From NCBI RefSeq assembly GCF_017811175.1, contig NZ_JACWIJ010000002.1, positions 558,001 through 622,000 on the forward strand: DNA of 64,000 nt. Reading direction: 5' to 3'. The number at the start of each line of letters is the position of its first letter. The first letter of the stretch is position 1. The notes below the pieces were generated by a model. The model made no database searches. It was not told the DNA's origin and saw nothing but the letters and a program-made list of their open reading frames with translations. The translations under genes and the position numbers were made by a program. This DNA comes from Melaminivora jejuensis (GTDB lineage Bacteria > Pseudomonadota > Gammaproteobacteria > Burkholderiales > Burkholderiaceae_C). Positions 28,790-37,996 of the stretch are shown piece by piece.

Positions 28790-30556
28790 ATGCACTTTCT
28801 GACCCAGCCGCCTCGATTCCTTTTCTTCACCGGCAAAGGGGGCGTCGGCAAGACCTCCATCGCCTGCGCAACGGCCGTGCAACTGGCGGCCCAGGGCAAG
28901 CGCGTGCTCCTCGTCAGCACCGACCCAGCTTCCAACGTGGGGCAGGTTTTCGGCGAGCGCATCGGCAACCGCATCACGGCGATTGCCGCCGTGGCGAACC
29001 TGTGGGCACTGGAAATCGACCCGCAGGCAGCGGCGCAAGCGTACCGTGACCGCATCGCTGGGCCTGTGCGGGGCGTGCTGCCCGACGAGGTGGTGCGCGG
29101 CATCGAAGAATCTCTGTCGGGCGCCTGCACCACGGAAATCGCCGCCTTCGACGAGTTCACGGCCTTGCTGACCGATACGGCGCTGACGCAGGATTACGAA
29201 CACATCATTTTTGACACTGCCCCCACCGGCCACACCATCCGCCTGCTGCAACTGCCGGGCGCATGGAGCGGCTTCCTGGAAGAGGGCAAGGGCGATGCGT
29301 CGTGTCTGGGCCCTTTGGCGGGCCTGGAAAAACAACGCGCCCAATACAAGGACGCGGTCGCCGCCCTGGCCGACCCGCTGCTTACCCGCCTGGTGCTGGT
29401 GGCCCGCGCGCAGCGCCCCACACTGCGCGAGGCGGCACGCACCCATGAAGAACTGGCCGCCATTGGGCTGACACGCCAGCATCTGGTCATCAACGGCGTC
29501 TTCCCTGCTGGCGAGGCCGAAAACGATACGCTTGCCGCTGCCATCTACGAAAGAGAGCAGGCCACGCTGGCCGCCATTCCGCCGGCACTCCAGGCGTTGC
29601 CTCGGGATCAGATCGCGCTCAAGCCGTTCAACCTCGTCGGCCTCGATGCCCTGCGCCACCTGCTGGTCGATACCGACGCCAAGCATGACGCCGATGCCAT
29701 CGAACTGCCCGACCAGATCAATGCGCCAGACTTGTCCGCCCTGGTCGATGAGATCGCCGTCGATGGGCACGGGCTGGTCATGGTGATGGGCAAGGGTGGC
29801 GTGGGCAAGACCACGCTGGCCGCCGCCATCGCCGTGGAGCTGGCGGGCCGGGGACTACCCGTGCATCTGACCACCTCCGACCCGGCTGCGCACCTGGCCG
29901 ATACGCTGGAAGGTTCGGTGCCCAATCTGGCACTCAGCCGCATCGACCCCCAGGAAGCCACGGCGCGCTACCGCCAGCATGTGATGGACACCAAGGGGGC
30001 GCAGCTCGATGCCGAAGGCCGCGCTCTGCTGGAAGAAGACCTGCGCTCGCCCTGCACCGAGGAAATCGCGGTGTTCCAGGCGTTCTCCCGCGCCATCCGC
30101 GAAGGGAGCAGGAAGTTCGTAGTGATGGACACCGCGCCCACGGGTCACACCTTGCTGCTGCTCGACGCCACTGGCGCATACCATCGCGACATCGCCCGGC
30201 AGATGGGCGAGACGGGCGTTCACTTCACGACGCCGATGATGCAGTTGCAAGACCCCAGGCAGACCAAGGTGCTCATCGTCACCCTGGCCGAAACCACGCC
30301 CGTGCTGGAAGCGGCCAATCTGCAAGACGACCTGCGCCGCGCGGGCATAGAACCGTGGGCCTGGGTCATCAACAACAGCGTGGCGGCCGCGCACCCACAC
30401 TCCCCGCTGCTACGCCAGCGTGCACGCAACGAATTGCGGGAAATCGACGCCGTGGCCACACAACACGCCCGGCGCCATGCCGTGGTGCCGCTTCTGACCG
30501 AGGAACCGGTGGGGGTGGAGCATCTGCGGGCTTTGGCAAAAAGGAAAGCGTCATGA
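28790..30556 (+). CDS. arsA: ArsA arsenite-stimulated ATPase
   Basis: A 588-residue ATPase made of two homologous halves. Each has a P-loop ([11 protein letters not shown] near residue 14; [12 protein letters not shown] near 330) and the signature DTAPTGHT. Metalloid-binding Cys are in [11 protein letters not shown] and RSPCTEEIA. It energises As(III) extrusion with the membrane carrier encoded next and receives metalloid from ArsD. Its stop overlaps the start of acr3 (ATGA), indicating coupled translation. Confidence 0.96.
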   Translation: MHFLTQPPRFLFFTGKGGVGKTSIACATAVQLAAQGKRVLLVSTDPASNVGQVFGERIGNRITAIAAVANLWALEIDPQAAAQAYRDRIAGPVRGVLPDEVVRGIEESLSGACTTEIAAFDEFTALLTDTALTQDYEHIIFDTAPTGHTIRLLQLPGAWSGFLEEGKGDASCLGPLAGLEKQRAQYKDAVAALADPLLTRLVLVARAQRPTLREAARTHEELAAIGLTRQHLVINGVFPAGEAENDTLAAAIYEREQATLAAIPPALQALPRDQIALKPFNLVGLDALRHLLVDTDAKHDADAIELPDQINAPDLSALVDEIAVDGHGLVMVMGKGGVGKTTLAAAIAVELAGRGLPVHLTTSDPAAHLADTLEGSVPNLALSRIDPQEATARYRQHVMDTKGAQLDAEGRALLEEDLRSPCTEEIAVFQAFSRAIREGSRKFVVMDTAPTGHTLLLLDATGAYHRDIARQMGETGVHFTTPMMQLQDPRQTKVLIVTLAETTPVLEAANLQDDLRRAGIEPWAWVINNSVAAAHPHSPLLRQRARNELREIDAVATQHARRHAVVPLLTEEPVGVEHLRALAKRKAS

Positions 30557-31596
30557 ACCGCGCGCCCTCGCCCATAGGCGTGTTCGAGCGCTACCTGACG
30601 CTCTGGGTCGCGCTGTGCATTCTGGCCGGCTTGGCTCTGGGAAACCTGATGCCAGAACTGTTCAGTGCATTGGCGGCCATCGAATACGCCTCGGTCAACC
30701 TCATCGTCGCCATACTCATTTGGGCCATGGTGTACCCGATGATGATCGCCATCGACCTAGGCTCGCTCAAAGCCGTGGGTCGGCGACCGAAGGGGCTGGT
30801 GATCACGCTGGCAATCAACTGGCTGATCAAACCCTTCACCATGGCCGTGTTGGCGGTGCTGTTCTTTGAGTATCTGTTGGCTGACCTGATCAACCCGGAC
30901 GATGCTCAGCAATACATCGCCGGTCTGATCCTGCTGGGCGCCGCGCCATGCACTGCCATGGTCTTCGTCTGGTCGCAGATGACCAAGGGCGACCCAAACT
31001 ACACGTTGGTGCAGGTCTCAGTGAACGATCTGGTGATGGTGGTCGCATTCGCCCCGATCGTCGCCTTGCTGCTGGGCGTGACCGAGATCGCCATCCCTTG
31101 GGAGACTTTGATGCTGTCGGTGGTGCTCTACATCGTGCTACCGCTGATCGCCGGCTGGTGGACGCGCAAGCGCCTAACTGCCCAGGGTGGTGAGGTGGCA
31201 GTCTCGGACTTCACCGCACGCATCAAGCCTATATCCATGCTCGGTCTGCTGCTTACCGTGGTGCTGCTGTTCGGTTTTCAAGGCCCGGTGATCCTGGCCC
31301 AGCCCACGCTGATTGCGCTGATGGCCTTGCCCATCCTCATCCAGTCCTACGCCATCTTCGCCCTGGGCTATGCCTGGGCCTGGGCGTGGCGCCTGCCGCA
31401 CCCGATTGCCGCACCCTGCGCGCTGATCGGAACGTCCAACTTCTTCGAGCTGGCTGTGGCTGTGGCCATTGGCCTGTTTGGCCTGAACTCGGGCGCGGCG
31501 CTGGCCACCGTGGTCGGCGTACTGGTCGAGGTGCCGGTGATGCTGTCGCTGGTGGCCTTTGCCAACCGCACGCGCTCACGCTTCCCAGCGTCGTGA
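30553..31596 (+). CDS. acr3: ACR3-family arsenite efflux permease
   Basis: A 347-residue inner-membrane carrier with about ten helices. Family marks are [17 protein letters not shown], the conserved Cys in [14 protein letters not shown] and [18 protein letters not shown]. This identifies Acr3 rather than the unrelated ArsB. It exports As(III), alone or with ArsA. The start ATG at 30553 overlaps the end of arsA. Confidence 0.95.
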   Translation: MNRAPSPIGVFERYLTLWVALCILAGLALGNLMPELFSALAAIEYASVNLIVAILIWAMVYPMMIAIDLGSLKAVGRRPKGLVITLAINWLIKPFTMAVLAVLFFEYLLADLINPDDAQQYIAGLILLGAAPCTAMVFVWSQMTKGDPNYTLVQVSVNDLVMVVAFAPIVALLLGVTEIAIPWETLMLSVVLYIVLPLIAGWWTRKRLTAQGGEVAVSDFTARIKPISMLGLLLTVVLLFGFQGPVILAQPTLIALMALPILIQSYAIFALGYAWAWAWRLPHPIAAPCALIGTSNFFELAVAVAIGLFGLNSGAALATVVGVLVEVPVMLSLVAFANRTRSRFPAS

Positions 31597-31705
31597 TGGA
31601 CTCCGCCGGCCTGGCATCGCTACTGCGGCTGGGCCGCCGATCGCGGCTCACACGAACCAGCACGTATTCCACCAGCACCACCAACTCCTGAACCGAGGCA
31701 ATGGC

Positions 31706-32128
31706 ATGAGCCAGATCACCATCTATCACAACCCCGCTTGCGGCACATCGCGCAATGTTCTTGGCCTGATCCGCAACAGCGGCGAGGAGCCTGTGGTCAT
31801 CGAATATCTGAAGACGCCACCCGACCGCGAAACGCTGCAACGCCTGATTGCCGCGATGGGCGTACCAGTGCGCGCGGTGCTGCGCGAGAAGGGCACGCCC
31901 TACGCCGAACTCGGCCTGGATGATTCCAAGTGGAACGACGAGCAATTGATCGGCTTCATGCTCCAGCACCCCATCCTCATCAACCGCCCCATCGTGGTCA
32001 CGCCGCTGGGCATACTGCTGTGCCGACCTTCGGAAACAGTGCTGGACATCCTGCCCCAGCCGCAGCGCGGTGCGTTCTGTAAGGAAGACGGCGAAGCCGT
32101 CGTGAATGCGGAAGGTCATCGTGTCTGA
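31706..32128 (+). CDS. arsC: Arsenate reductase, glutaredoxin-dependent type
   Basis: A 140-residue ArsC with the catalytic Cys in [11 protein letters not shown] near residue 11 and the substrate-binding arginines expected in [12 protein letters not shown] and elsewhere. It reduces As(V) with glutathione and glutaredoxin. It is a different family from the phosphatase-type reductase at 27877, so the operon couples to two cellular thiol systems. The preceding 109 bp hold no gene; arsH overlaps its 3' end. Confidence 0.93.
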   Translation: MSQITIYHNPACGTSRNVLGLIRNSGEEPVVIEYLKTPPDRETLQRLIAAMGVPVRAVLREKGTPYAELGLDDSKWNDEQLIGFMLQHPILINRPIVVTPLGILLCRPSETVLDILPQPQRGAFCKEDGEAVVNAEGHRV

Positions 32129-32843
32129 ATCCAGAATCGACCTACCCAATATCGACACCGCGCTGTTCCAGCAACCCGATGCCCAGCGGCTGATGGCGCC
32201 CGAGCGTGCCACCCACGCACCGCGCTTTCTGTTGCTCTACGGCTCGCTACGCGTGCGCTCGTTCAGCCGCCTGGCTGCCGAAGAAGCGGCACGCATTCTG
32301 AGCGCGCTCGGCGGTGAGACACGGATGTTCAACCCCTCGGGTCTGCCGTTGGTGGACGATGCGCCTCACGATCACCCGAAGGTCAGGGAACTGCACGAGC
32401 TGGTGCAATGGGCCGAAAGCATGGTGTGGAGTTCGCCCGAGCGCCACGGCGCAATGACCGGCCTGATGAAGACCCAGATCGACTGGATTCCGCTATCGGT
32501 CGGCGCCGTGCGCCCAACCCAGGGCAAGACGCTGGCGGTTATGCAGGTTTCGGGGGGCTCGCAGTCCTTCAATGCCGTCAACCAGATGCGCGTGTTGGGT
32601 CGCTGGATGCGGATGCTGACCGTCCCTAACCAGTCTTCGGTCGCCAAGGCATACCAGGAGTTCGATGAAGCGGGACGCATGAAGCCCTCGGCCTATTACG
32701 ACCGCATCGTGGATGTGATGGAAGAGCTGATGAAGTTCACGCTGCTCACGCGCGACGTGATGCCATATCTAGTAGATCGCTATAGCGAGCGCAAGGAAAG
32801 CGCCGACGCCCTGAGCCGGCGCGTCAATCAAACAGCGATCTGA
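32121..32843 (+). CDS. arsH: ArsH NADPH-dependent flavoprotein
   Basis: A 240-residue FMN reductase-fold protein. Marks are [19 protein letters not shown], the flavin-binding [15 protein letters not shown] and [20 protein letters not shown]. ArsH oxidises trivalent methylated arsenicals, which complements ArsI. The GTG at 32121 is chosen because it gives the usual N-terminus and follows GGAAGG. The ATG at 32106 would lengthen the overlap with arsC. It is the last gene of the ars operon and converges on radC. Confidence 0.93.
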   Translation: MSESRIDLPNIDTALFQQPDAQRLMAPERATHAPRFLLLYGSLRVRSFSRLAAEEAARILSALGGETRMFNPSGLPLVDDAPHDHPKVRELHELVQWAESMVWSSPERHGAMTGLMKTQIDWIPLSVGAVRPTQGKTLAVMQVSGGSQSFNAVNQMRVLGRWMRMLTVPNQSSVAKAYQEFDEAGRMKPSAYYDRIVDVMEELMKFTLLTRDVMPYLVDRYSERKESADALSRRVNQTAI

Positions 32844-32859
32844 GAACCGCCATCGCAGC

Positions 32860-32880
32860 AAAAAGGGGGCCGAAGCCCCC
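32860..32880 (-). terminator. Rho-independent terminator of radC
   Basis: On the minus strand a hairpin (GGGGGCTTCGGCCCCC) is followed by five T residues, four bases after the radC stop. The plus strand has no T-run, so it serves radC rather than arsH. Confidence 0.85.
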
Positions 32881-32884
32881 TCGG

Positions 32885-33394
32885 TCAAATCAGACCGCGT
32901 TCGGCGAAGGATATGGTGCTGCCGCCTGCCACGATGACGTGATCCAGCGTGCGGACATCCACCAGCGCCAGTGCCTCCCTGAGCCGCTGAGTCAGCACCT
33001 TGTCGGCACCGCTCGGCTCGGGATTGCCGCTCGGGTGGTTGTGCGAAACGATGACCGCTGCCGCATTGAGCCGCAGCGCCTCCTTGACCAGCTCGCGCGG
33101 ATACACCGATGCACTGTCGATGGTGCCTCGAAAAAGCTCGCTGTATTCGATCAGGCGATGCTGCGTATCCAGGAACAGCACTGCGAAGACTTCGTGCTCG
33201 AAGCCGGCCAGCTTGGCGCGCAGGTACTCCTTGACCGCCGCTGGCGAACTGAACGAGGCACCACGCTGCATCTTCTGCTCGATGGCCTGGCGCGCGGCCT
33301 CCAGAATCTGGTCGGTCGTCGCCAGCAGGTAGCGGCCTTGTGCATCGCGCACCATCAGCGAGGTATCGAACGAGGAAAAGGATAGTTGCGACAT
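32885..33394 (-). CDS. radC: RadC-like JAB-domain protein of mobile element
   Basis: A 169-residue protein with the JAB/MPN metalloprotease-like motif VSHNHPSGNPEPSGADK near residue 116 and a matching upstream Glu (HEVFAVLFLD). Chromosomal RadC is about 220 residues with an N-terminal helix-hairpin-helix. This short form lacks it, as do plasmid- and ICE-borne versions. The biochemical role is not settled. It stands next to integrase and DUF932 genes and its leader resembles that of DUF932. Confidence 0.9.
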   Translation of the reverse strand: MSQLSFSSFDTSLMVRDAQGRYLLATTDQILEAARQAIEQKMQRGASFSSPAAVKEYLRAKLAGFEHEVFAVLFLDTQHRLIEYSELFRGTIDSASVYPRELVKEALRLNAAAVIVSHNHPSGNPEPSGADKVLTQRLREALALVDVRTLDHVIVAGGSTISFAERGLI

Positions 33395-33736
33395 GATCGT
33401 GCTCCGGTTGCTCGGGCGGAATTGCCCGGAACCGTCGCCAGCACGGCGCAGCGCAAGCCGTCAGGGGTCGCAGACGGCCGCCAGGACGCAAGCGCGCACA
33501 AGCGCGCGCCGCCCTTGACGGCGAGAACGCCGTGATACGGTGAAGGAAACAGCAAGACCGCCTACACCCCGCCCACTGCACACAGTCGGCCTTTGGGGCA
33601 AGCGGAGCGCGCAGGCCCGGCAGGGCCGGAGGCGGCAGGGGCCAAAGCCGGATGGCCGCGATTCGGCACGAAGCGCGGGGCGCAGCCCGCGAACCCGACG
33701 GCGGCACGCCGGGACGCCCGAATGCTTGGGACAGAA
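33395..33736 (-). promoter_or_regulatory. GC-rich leader of radC, related to DUF932 leader
   Basis: This 342-base stretch has no supported gene. Blocks in 33460-33719 match 26690-27018 in the same order (for example GCAAGCGGAGCGCGCAGGCC, GGGCCGGAGGC, CGCCGGGACGCC), although spacing differs. Orientation is the same relative to the downstream gene. Confidence 0.5.
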
Positions 33737-34801
33737 CTACCCGTTGTCTGTCTTGCGCTGCTCGATCTGCAACTGCGCCCGCTGCGTTGCCTGTTGCAGC
33801 CGCTCCACCAGCACGCCCCTCGGAGGCAAGGCGGTCAGGTATTCGGCAACGTGGATGCCCGACTTGTCCAGCTCCAGCAACTCGATCTGCTCACGCTTCT
33901 TGCCGGTGCAAAGGATGATCCCTAATGGCGAGGCTTCCTCCGGCTCGCGTTCATGCTTGTCGAGCCAGCGAAGATAAAGCTCCATCTGTCCCTTGTAGGC
34001 CGCCTTGAAGTCACCGACCTTCAACTCCACCGCCACCAGCCGTCGCAGCTTGCGGTTGTAGAACAGCAGGTCGAGGTGGAAATCCTCGTCGTCAATCGGG
34101 ATGCGCTTCTGTCGGGCCACGAAGCTGAACCCCGCGCCTAGCTCCAGCAAGAACGACTCCATTTCGCGGATGATCGCCGCCTCCAAGTCGCCTTCCTGCC
34201 AAGTGTCCCGCAGCCCCAGGAAGTCGAGGATGTATGGGTCGCGCATGACCAAGGCGGGCGACATGCGCTGCGCGTCGCGCATCGTCGCCAGCTCCTGCGC
34301 AATCGTCTCGCCCGGCTTCTTGGACAGCGCTGTGCGCTCGTACAGCATCGAGTTGATGCGCTCGCGCAACGTCCGCACGCTCCAGCGTTCGGCGCTGGCC
34401 ATCTGCGCGTAGTAGTCCCGCTGGAGCGGATCTTTCAGCGGGATCAGAGCAATGAAGTGCGTCCAACTCAATTGTCGTATCAGTGATACGACAATCTGCT
34501 CCTCGGGGAAGGTGGCGGCAAACTGCACCATGCGGCGCAGGTTCTTGACCGCAAAACTGCTGCCGTACTCCTTCACCAACTGCGCCGCCAGGGTAGGCAA
34601 TACTTCCTCGCCGTAGTCGGCTCGCCGGCCCTCCAGGACTTGCGTGCGGATACGCTGGCCGATACGCCAGTAGAGCATCGTCAGCTCGCTATTCACCGCC
34701 GAGGCGGCGCGTTGCCGCGCCGCCTCAATCAGTACCCGAATGTCGCCCAGCAGCGCCGACGGCGCTGCGGGCGATGCCACGGATGACCGGCGCGTGTTCA
34801 T
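33737..34801 (-). CDS. PDDEXK nuclease-family protein (YhcG/DUF1016 type)
   Basis: A 354-residue protein. The N-terminal half is the DUF1016 domain (VNSELTMLYWRIGQRIRTQV, SFAVKNLRRMVQFA, VVSLIRQLSWTHFIALIPL). The C-terminal half carries PDDEXK-type residues in DEDFHLDLLFYNRKLRRLVA and VELKVGDFK. A nuclease or DNA-binding role is inferred from the fold. Its start overlaps the integrase stop by 4 bp (ATGA), so the two are cotranslated. Homologues are common in accessory DNA. Confidence 0.9.
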   Translation of the reverse strand: MNTRRSSVASPAAPSALLGDIRVLIEAARQRAASAVNSELTMLYWRIGQRIRTQVLEGRRADYGEEVLPTLAAQLVKEYGSSFAVKNLRRMVQFAATFPEEQIVVSLIRQLSWTHFIALIPLKDPLQRDYYAQMASAERWSVRTLRERINSMLYERTALSKKPGETIAQELATMRDAQRMSPALVMRDPYILDFLGLRDTWQEGDLEAAIIREMESFLLELGAGFSFVARQKRIPIDDEDFHLDLLFYNRKLRRLVAVELKVGDFKAAYKGQMELYLRWLDKHEREPEEASPLGIILCTGKKREQIELLELDKSGIHVAEYLTALPPRGVLVERLQQATQRAQLQIEQRKTDNG

Positions 34802-35997
34802 ACTGCCGCCTCCGCAAGCTGGCGCGCGCCCGTGATGGCCTGACGCCGGCTGGCCACCAGCTCGGCCGCATCGCGTACCGGCTTGTCCTCGGTGTGGACG
34901 TAGTGCATGAACATCGCCACGGTCTTGTGGCCCGTCAGCTTCATGCCTACCTTGGTCGGCACGCCCGAATTGGCAATGTCAGTGGTCGAGCGATGGCGGA
35001 TGCCGTGCGTGCCGACGTGCGGGACGCTGGCGGCCTTGAGCACCCGGCACCAGCCGCCATAGTGCTCGCCAAAGGTCAGGTGCTTGGCCGGGTCGTTCGG
35101 CGACGGCAGGACATAGGGGCAGTCCTCCCTGCGCGGTGTCGTCGAAAGCAGCCGATACGCTTCCTCGCTCATGGGCTTTGAAATGCCACCGACCTTGCTG
35201 TCGGGCCACACCACACGCCGGTTCTCGAAGTCCAGCCAGCTCCATTCGAGCGGGCAGATTTCGGAGCGCCGGGCGGCAAACTCGAATTGCAGCCGGATCG
35301 CCAGCGGAATGACGTAGTTCTCCAGCCCTTCCGCCTCCAGCTTCTCCAACTGGCGAAAGATCCTCACCATTTCCTCGTCCACGATGAGCCGGGTTTCCTT
35401 GCCCGGCGGATACATTGGGACGTGGCGGCACGGATTCGTGCCATCCGGGCGGTAGCCCCACACTTCGGCCATGTTGAACATCTTGCGCAGCACACCGAAG
35501 GTCTTGTTCGCCTCGGTCGGCTTGTAGGCCAGCTTTTCCATCAGCCCGGCAATATCGGGCCGCTTCACCTCATGCACCTTCTTGCGGCCCAGCAGCGGGA
35601 CGATGCAGCGGTCGATGACGGCCTGATAGCCACGCTGCGTGCTGGGCTTGTTGCGCTTCTTGGAGTAGTCCTCCATGAACTTCTTGCACAACGCTTCGAC
35701 CGTGGGCGCCTTGCGCGCTTCGGCCTTGGCACCGCCGGGGTCGCCGCCCCGGCGAACCTCGGCCAGCCAGTCCTGCGCCATGACGCGGGCCTGCTCCACG
35801 GTCAGTTCCCCGAACAGGCCCAGCGAAGGCTTGCGAGGCTGCCCGGAGTTTGTGCGGTACTGGAGCATGAACACCCGGCGGCCCTTCGGGGTAATCTTGC
35901 ACAGGAAGCCCGGCACCACGGTATCCCGTAGTTCGATGTCCTTGGCCTGGGGTTGCGCTGACTCTACGGCGGTCTTGGTGAGCTTGATCTTAGCCAT
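34798..35997 (-). CDS. int: Tyrosine site-specific integrase with DUF4102 arm domain
   Basis: A 399-residue integrase. The N-terminal DUF4102 domain (AKIKLTKTAVESAQPQAKD, VPGFLCKITPKGRRVFMLQY) is followed by the core-binding domain (STQRGYQAVIDRCIVPLLG) and the catalytic domain. Catalytic residues are R in FAARRSEICPLEW, H and R in GTHGIRHRS, H in LTGHKTVAMF and Y in FMHYVHTED. The ATG at 35997 has AAGGAG upstream. It resembles integrases of Tn4371-like ICEs, but that link is from memory, not proven here. It would catalyse integration and excision of the element. Confidence 0.92.
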   Translation of the reverse strand: MAKIKLTKTAVESAQPQAKDIELRDTVVPGFLCKITPKGRRVFMLQYRTNSGQPRKPSLGLFGELTVEQARVMAQDWLAEVRRGGDPGGAKAEARKAPTVEALCKKFMEDYSKKRNKPSTQRGYQAVIDRCIVPLLGRKKVHEVKRPDIAGLMEKLAYKPTEANKTFGVLRKMFNMAEVWGYRPDGTNPCRHVPMYPPGKETRLIVDEEMVRIFRQLEKLEAEGLENYVIPLAIRLQFEFAARRSEICPLEWSWLDFENRRVVWPDSKVGGISKPMSEEAYRLLSTTPRREDCPYVLPSPNDPAKHLTFGEHYGGWCRVLKAASVPHVGTHGIRHRSTTDIANSGVPTKVGMKLTGHKTVAMFMHYVHTEDKPVRDAAELVASRRQAITGARQLAEAAV

Positions 35998-36172
35998 GAT
36001 GACTCCTTGGAACGACCCGAATTCCAAGAGCCAGATAGGAGCGGCGCGAAGGAAAACCGGGTCAAGTTTCAGAAAGCACCGGCATATGATGGACGCGCGT
36101 AAGTTCTTGATAAACCTGCTGTATCGAGCTATGGCGCAGTCCAGCGAAGTACCGGGCTGGAGTCATGCTGAA

Positions 36173-36196
36173 ACAAAAAACCGCCCGCAGGCGGTT
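36173..36196 (-). terminator. Rho-independent terminator on minus strand
   Basis: Read on the minus strand, AACCGCCTGCGGGCGGTT is followed by T residues (AAAAAA on plus at 36175-36180). The gene it once served is gone, because transposase sequence begins within a few bases. The 175 bases between it and the integrase start hold no gene. Confidence 0.7.
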
Positions 36197-36197
36197 G

Positions 36198-36455
36198 CTG
36201 GGCGATAACGGCTACGTGGGCCAGCCCTTTGCGCAGGGCGTACGAGAGATTTTGGGTGATCACGCAACGGTGTGGATCGCCAAGAGGAGCGAGATGCACA
36301 CCTTCAAAGTCTTGCCCAAGCGCTGGATCGTCGAGCGCAGCTTTGCGTGGCGGGAGAAGAACCGGCGCCTTTGGAAGAACTGCGAGCGCTGGCTCAACAC
36401 CAGTTTGCAGTTCGTCCATCTGGCATTCTTGGCTCTATTACTCAGAAGACCGTGA
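36198..36455 (+). pseudogene. IS5-family transposase, C-terminal fragment
   Basis: About 85 codons match the C-terminus of an IS5-type DDE transposase: LLGDNGYVGQPFAQGVREIL with the second catalytic Asp, then FKVLPKRWIVERSFAWREKN with the Glu, ending LNTSLQFVHLAFLALLLRRP. The N-terminal two thirds are missing and the fragment abuts a terminator. It belongs to a different IS from the three other IS5-family copies or remnants in the window. Not functional. Confidence 0.85.
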
Positions 36456-36471
36456 ACACGTTCTCAGTCCT

Positions 36472-36880
36472 GGGGCGTGCGGCCCGGGTGGCCAAGGGCG
36501 GGCGGGGAGGGGCGTAAAAGGGACGACCGGCCAAATTTGGCCGGTCAAAAGCCGACGCAAAGAAGCCATCTTTCGACACTTGAGCCTGCGCTGACCACAA
36601 AAGCGGCCTCCGATCGGGCTGACGGCAGCCGGTGCAGCCCGAGGATCAAGGTTGATGCCGTGACGACCGGCCAAATTTAGCCGGTGCTGCGTGATGGCAA
36701 CCGCTTGCCGCGCTCGGGCAACCGATGCGATAGCCAGTGCCTGGACAGCATCCAAGGCGGGCTTTCGATTGCTTCCCCGCCTGTGCCTGGGGTCAGATTC
36801 CGAGCGACCGGCCAAATTTGGCCGGTCGTCCCTCTTACTCCCCACCTCGCCCACCCTTGGCCACCCGGGTCGCACGCCCC
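36472..36880. mobile_element. MITE-like element with 75-bp inverted repeats and internal palindromes
   Basis: The first 75 bases (GGGGCGTGCGGCCCGGGTGG...) and last 75 bases are inverted repeats differing at 6 positions by eye. Each arm ends inward in a perfect 22-bp palindrome made of GACCGGCCAAA and its complement (36525-36546, 36806-36827). A third, imperfect copy (one internal change and altered end) is in the middle at 36665. No gene is present between 36456 and 36964. No target duplication is evident. Confidence 0.6.
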
Positions 36881-36964
36881 AAGCTTGGACAGGTGGCATC
36901 CTCTCAGCCCCAAGAGTGGTCAACAAAACCAGGAACCTGTACGAAGGCTCGTAGTTTCTGCCCT

Positions 36965-37447
36965 GATGAGGCGCGCTTTGATCAGCCAAAAACCCTGGGA
37001 AGAGCTGGAGCCGCTGGTGCTTGCTGCCCAGCCCTCATCCAAGGAAAGCAATCCTCGGTTGAATGATCGCGCCGTCTTCCGCGGCAACTTGTCCGTCCCA
37101 ATGACCGGCATCCCCTGGGAAGAGCTGCCCCAGGAGCTGCGCTTTGGCAGGGGCATGACGTGCCGGCGTCGCCTGCGCCAATGGGGGCCGGCGCGCACCG
37201 CACGGTGTGGCGTGCACAACAGCCAGCTGCCAACGTGCCATCGCTGGGCGGTGGAGGGCGCGCATACCTGGCTGGCGGGCTTTGGCAAACAGAGCGCATT
37301 CGCTTCGAGCGGCAACTGGACTTCTATCTGTTCTTGCTCAAGCTCGTCTGCGTTGCCATCTGCCTGCGGTGCATGGAACGCTTCAGTCAGCCGCTCAAGC
37401 GAAGATGCCCGGCACCTGCGCCCATGTTGCTGGAGATGCCGGACTGA
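36965..37447 (+). pseudogene. Decayed IS5-family transposase, internally deleted
   Basis: From ATG 36965, about 75 codons match the N-terminus of an IS5-family transposase (LISQKPWEELEPLVL, then GIPWEELPQELRFGRGMTCR, RRLRQW). Then a large internal deletion follows. The remnant of the C-terminus (RWAVEGAHTWLAGF, with IRFERQLDFYLF in another frame) ends near 37447. Catalytic Asp residues are lost and the frame is broken more than once. It is an old remnant next to the MITE-like element. Confidence 0.75.
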
Positions 37448-37465
37448 CGGTGGACTTGCGTTTTT

Positions 37466-37996
37466 TCAGTCGATCAGGTTACCCAGAATGAACGCCGCAG
37501 CTCTGACGTGTTGCGCGAGCGCCATTGCGTCGGCGGAGGATGAAAAACAACTTTCACCGTCGCTGCCGGCAGCCAAGCGCTGCTCACCGTCTGCGTAGCG
37601 AACGAGGATCTGCCAGCAGCGGGCAGGCGAGGACGCCTGGGTGAGCTCGATGGCTGTGATTTGCTGGCCGGTGCGCAGCCATGAGCGGTCGTGCGTGTGC
37701 AGGACGCCAGGCAGAGGGAAATTCCCCAAGTCAGTGAGGGTGGGGAAGGCCAGGCCGGCGCGGCAGCGCTGTTGTGGCTGGGTGATGTAGTGCCCGTACA
37801 TCTCCAGGATGACGGGCAGAGCGTCACCTGCCTGAGCTGCCAGTTGGCGCTTGTCGGTTTCGTTGGCGGCCGCGCGGATGGCTGCTTGGGTGGCTGCCGG
37901 AAGCTGGGGAAAGATGACGCTGCGCTCGATGCCCTGGGAGCCGATTTCGGGCAGGGCCAGCAGGGCGTGGATGGGGGAGATCGCGTGGGTGTGCAT
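37466..37996 (-). CDS. Hypothetical protein, no recognised family
   Basis: A 176-residue open frame on the minus strand starting MHTHAISPIHALLALPEIGS and ending AAAFILGNLID. It looks soluble: no signal peptide or membrane segment. Amino-acid composition is ordinary and AGAGAG lies just upstream of the ATG. It stands alone between transposase debris and the chromosomal tRNA-Ser. I cannot assign a function. It could be a backbone gene left at the island edge or a passenger. Confidence 0.5.
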   Translation of the reverse strand: MHTHAISPIHALLALPEIGSQGIERSVIFPQLPAATQAAIRAAANETDKRQLAAQAGDALPVILEMYGHYITQPQQRCRAGLAFPTLTDLGNFPLPGVLHTHDRSWLRTGQQITAIELTQASSPARCWQILVRYADGEQRLAAGSDGESCFSSSADAMALAQHVRAAAFILGNLID

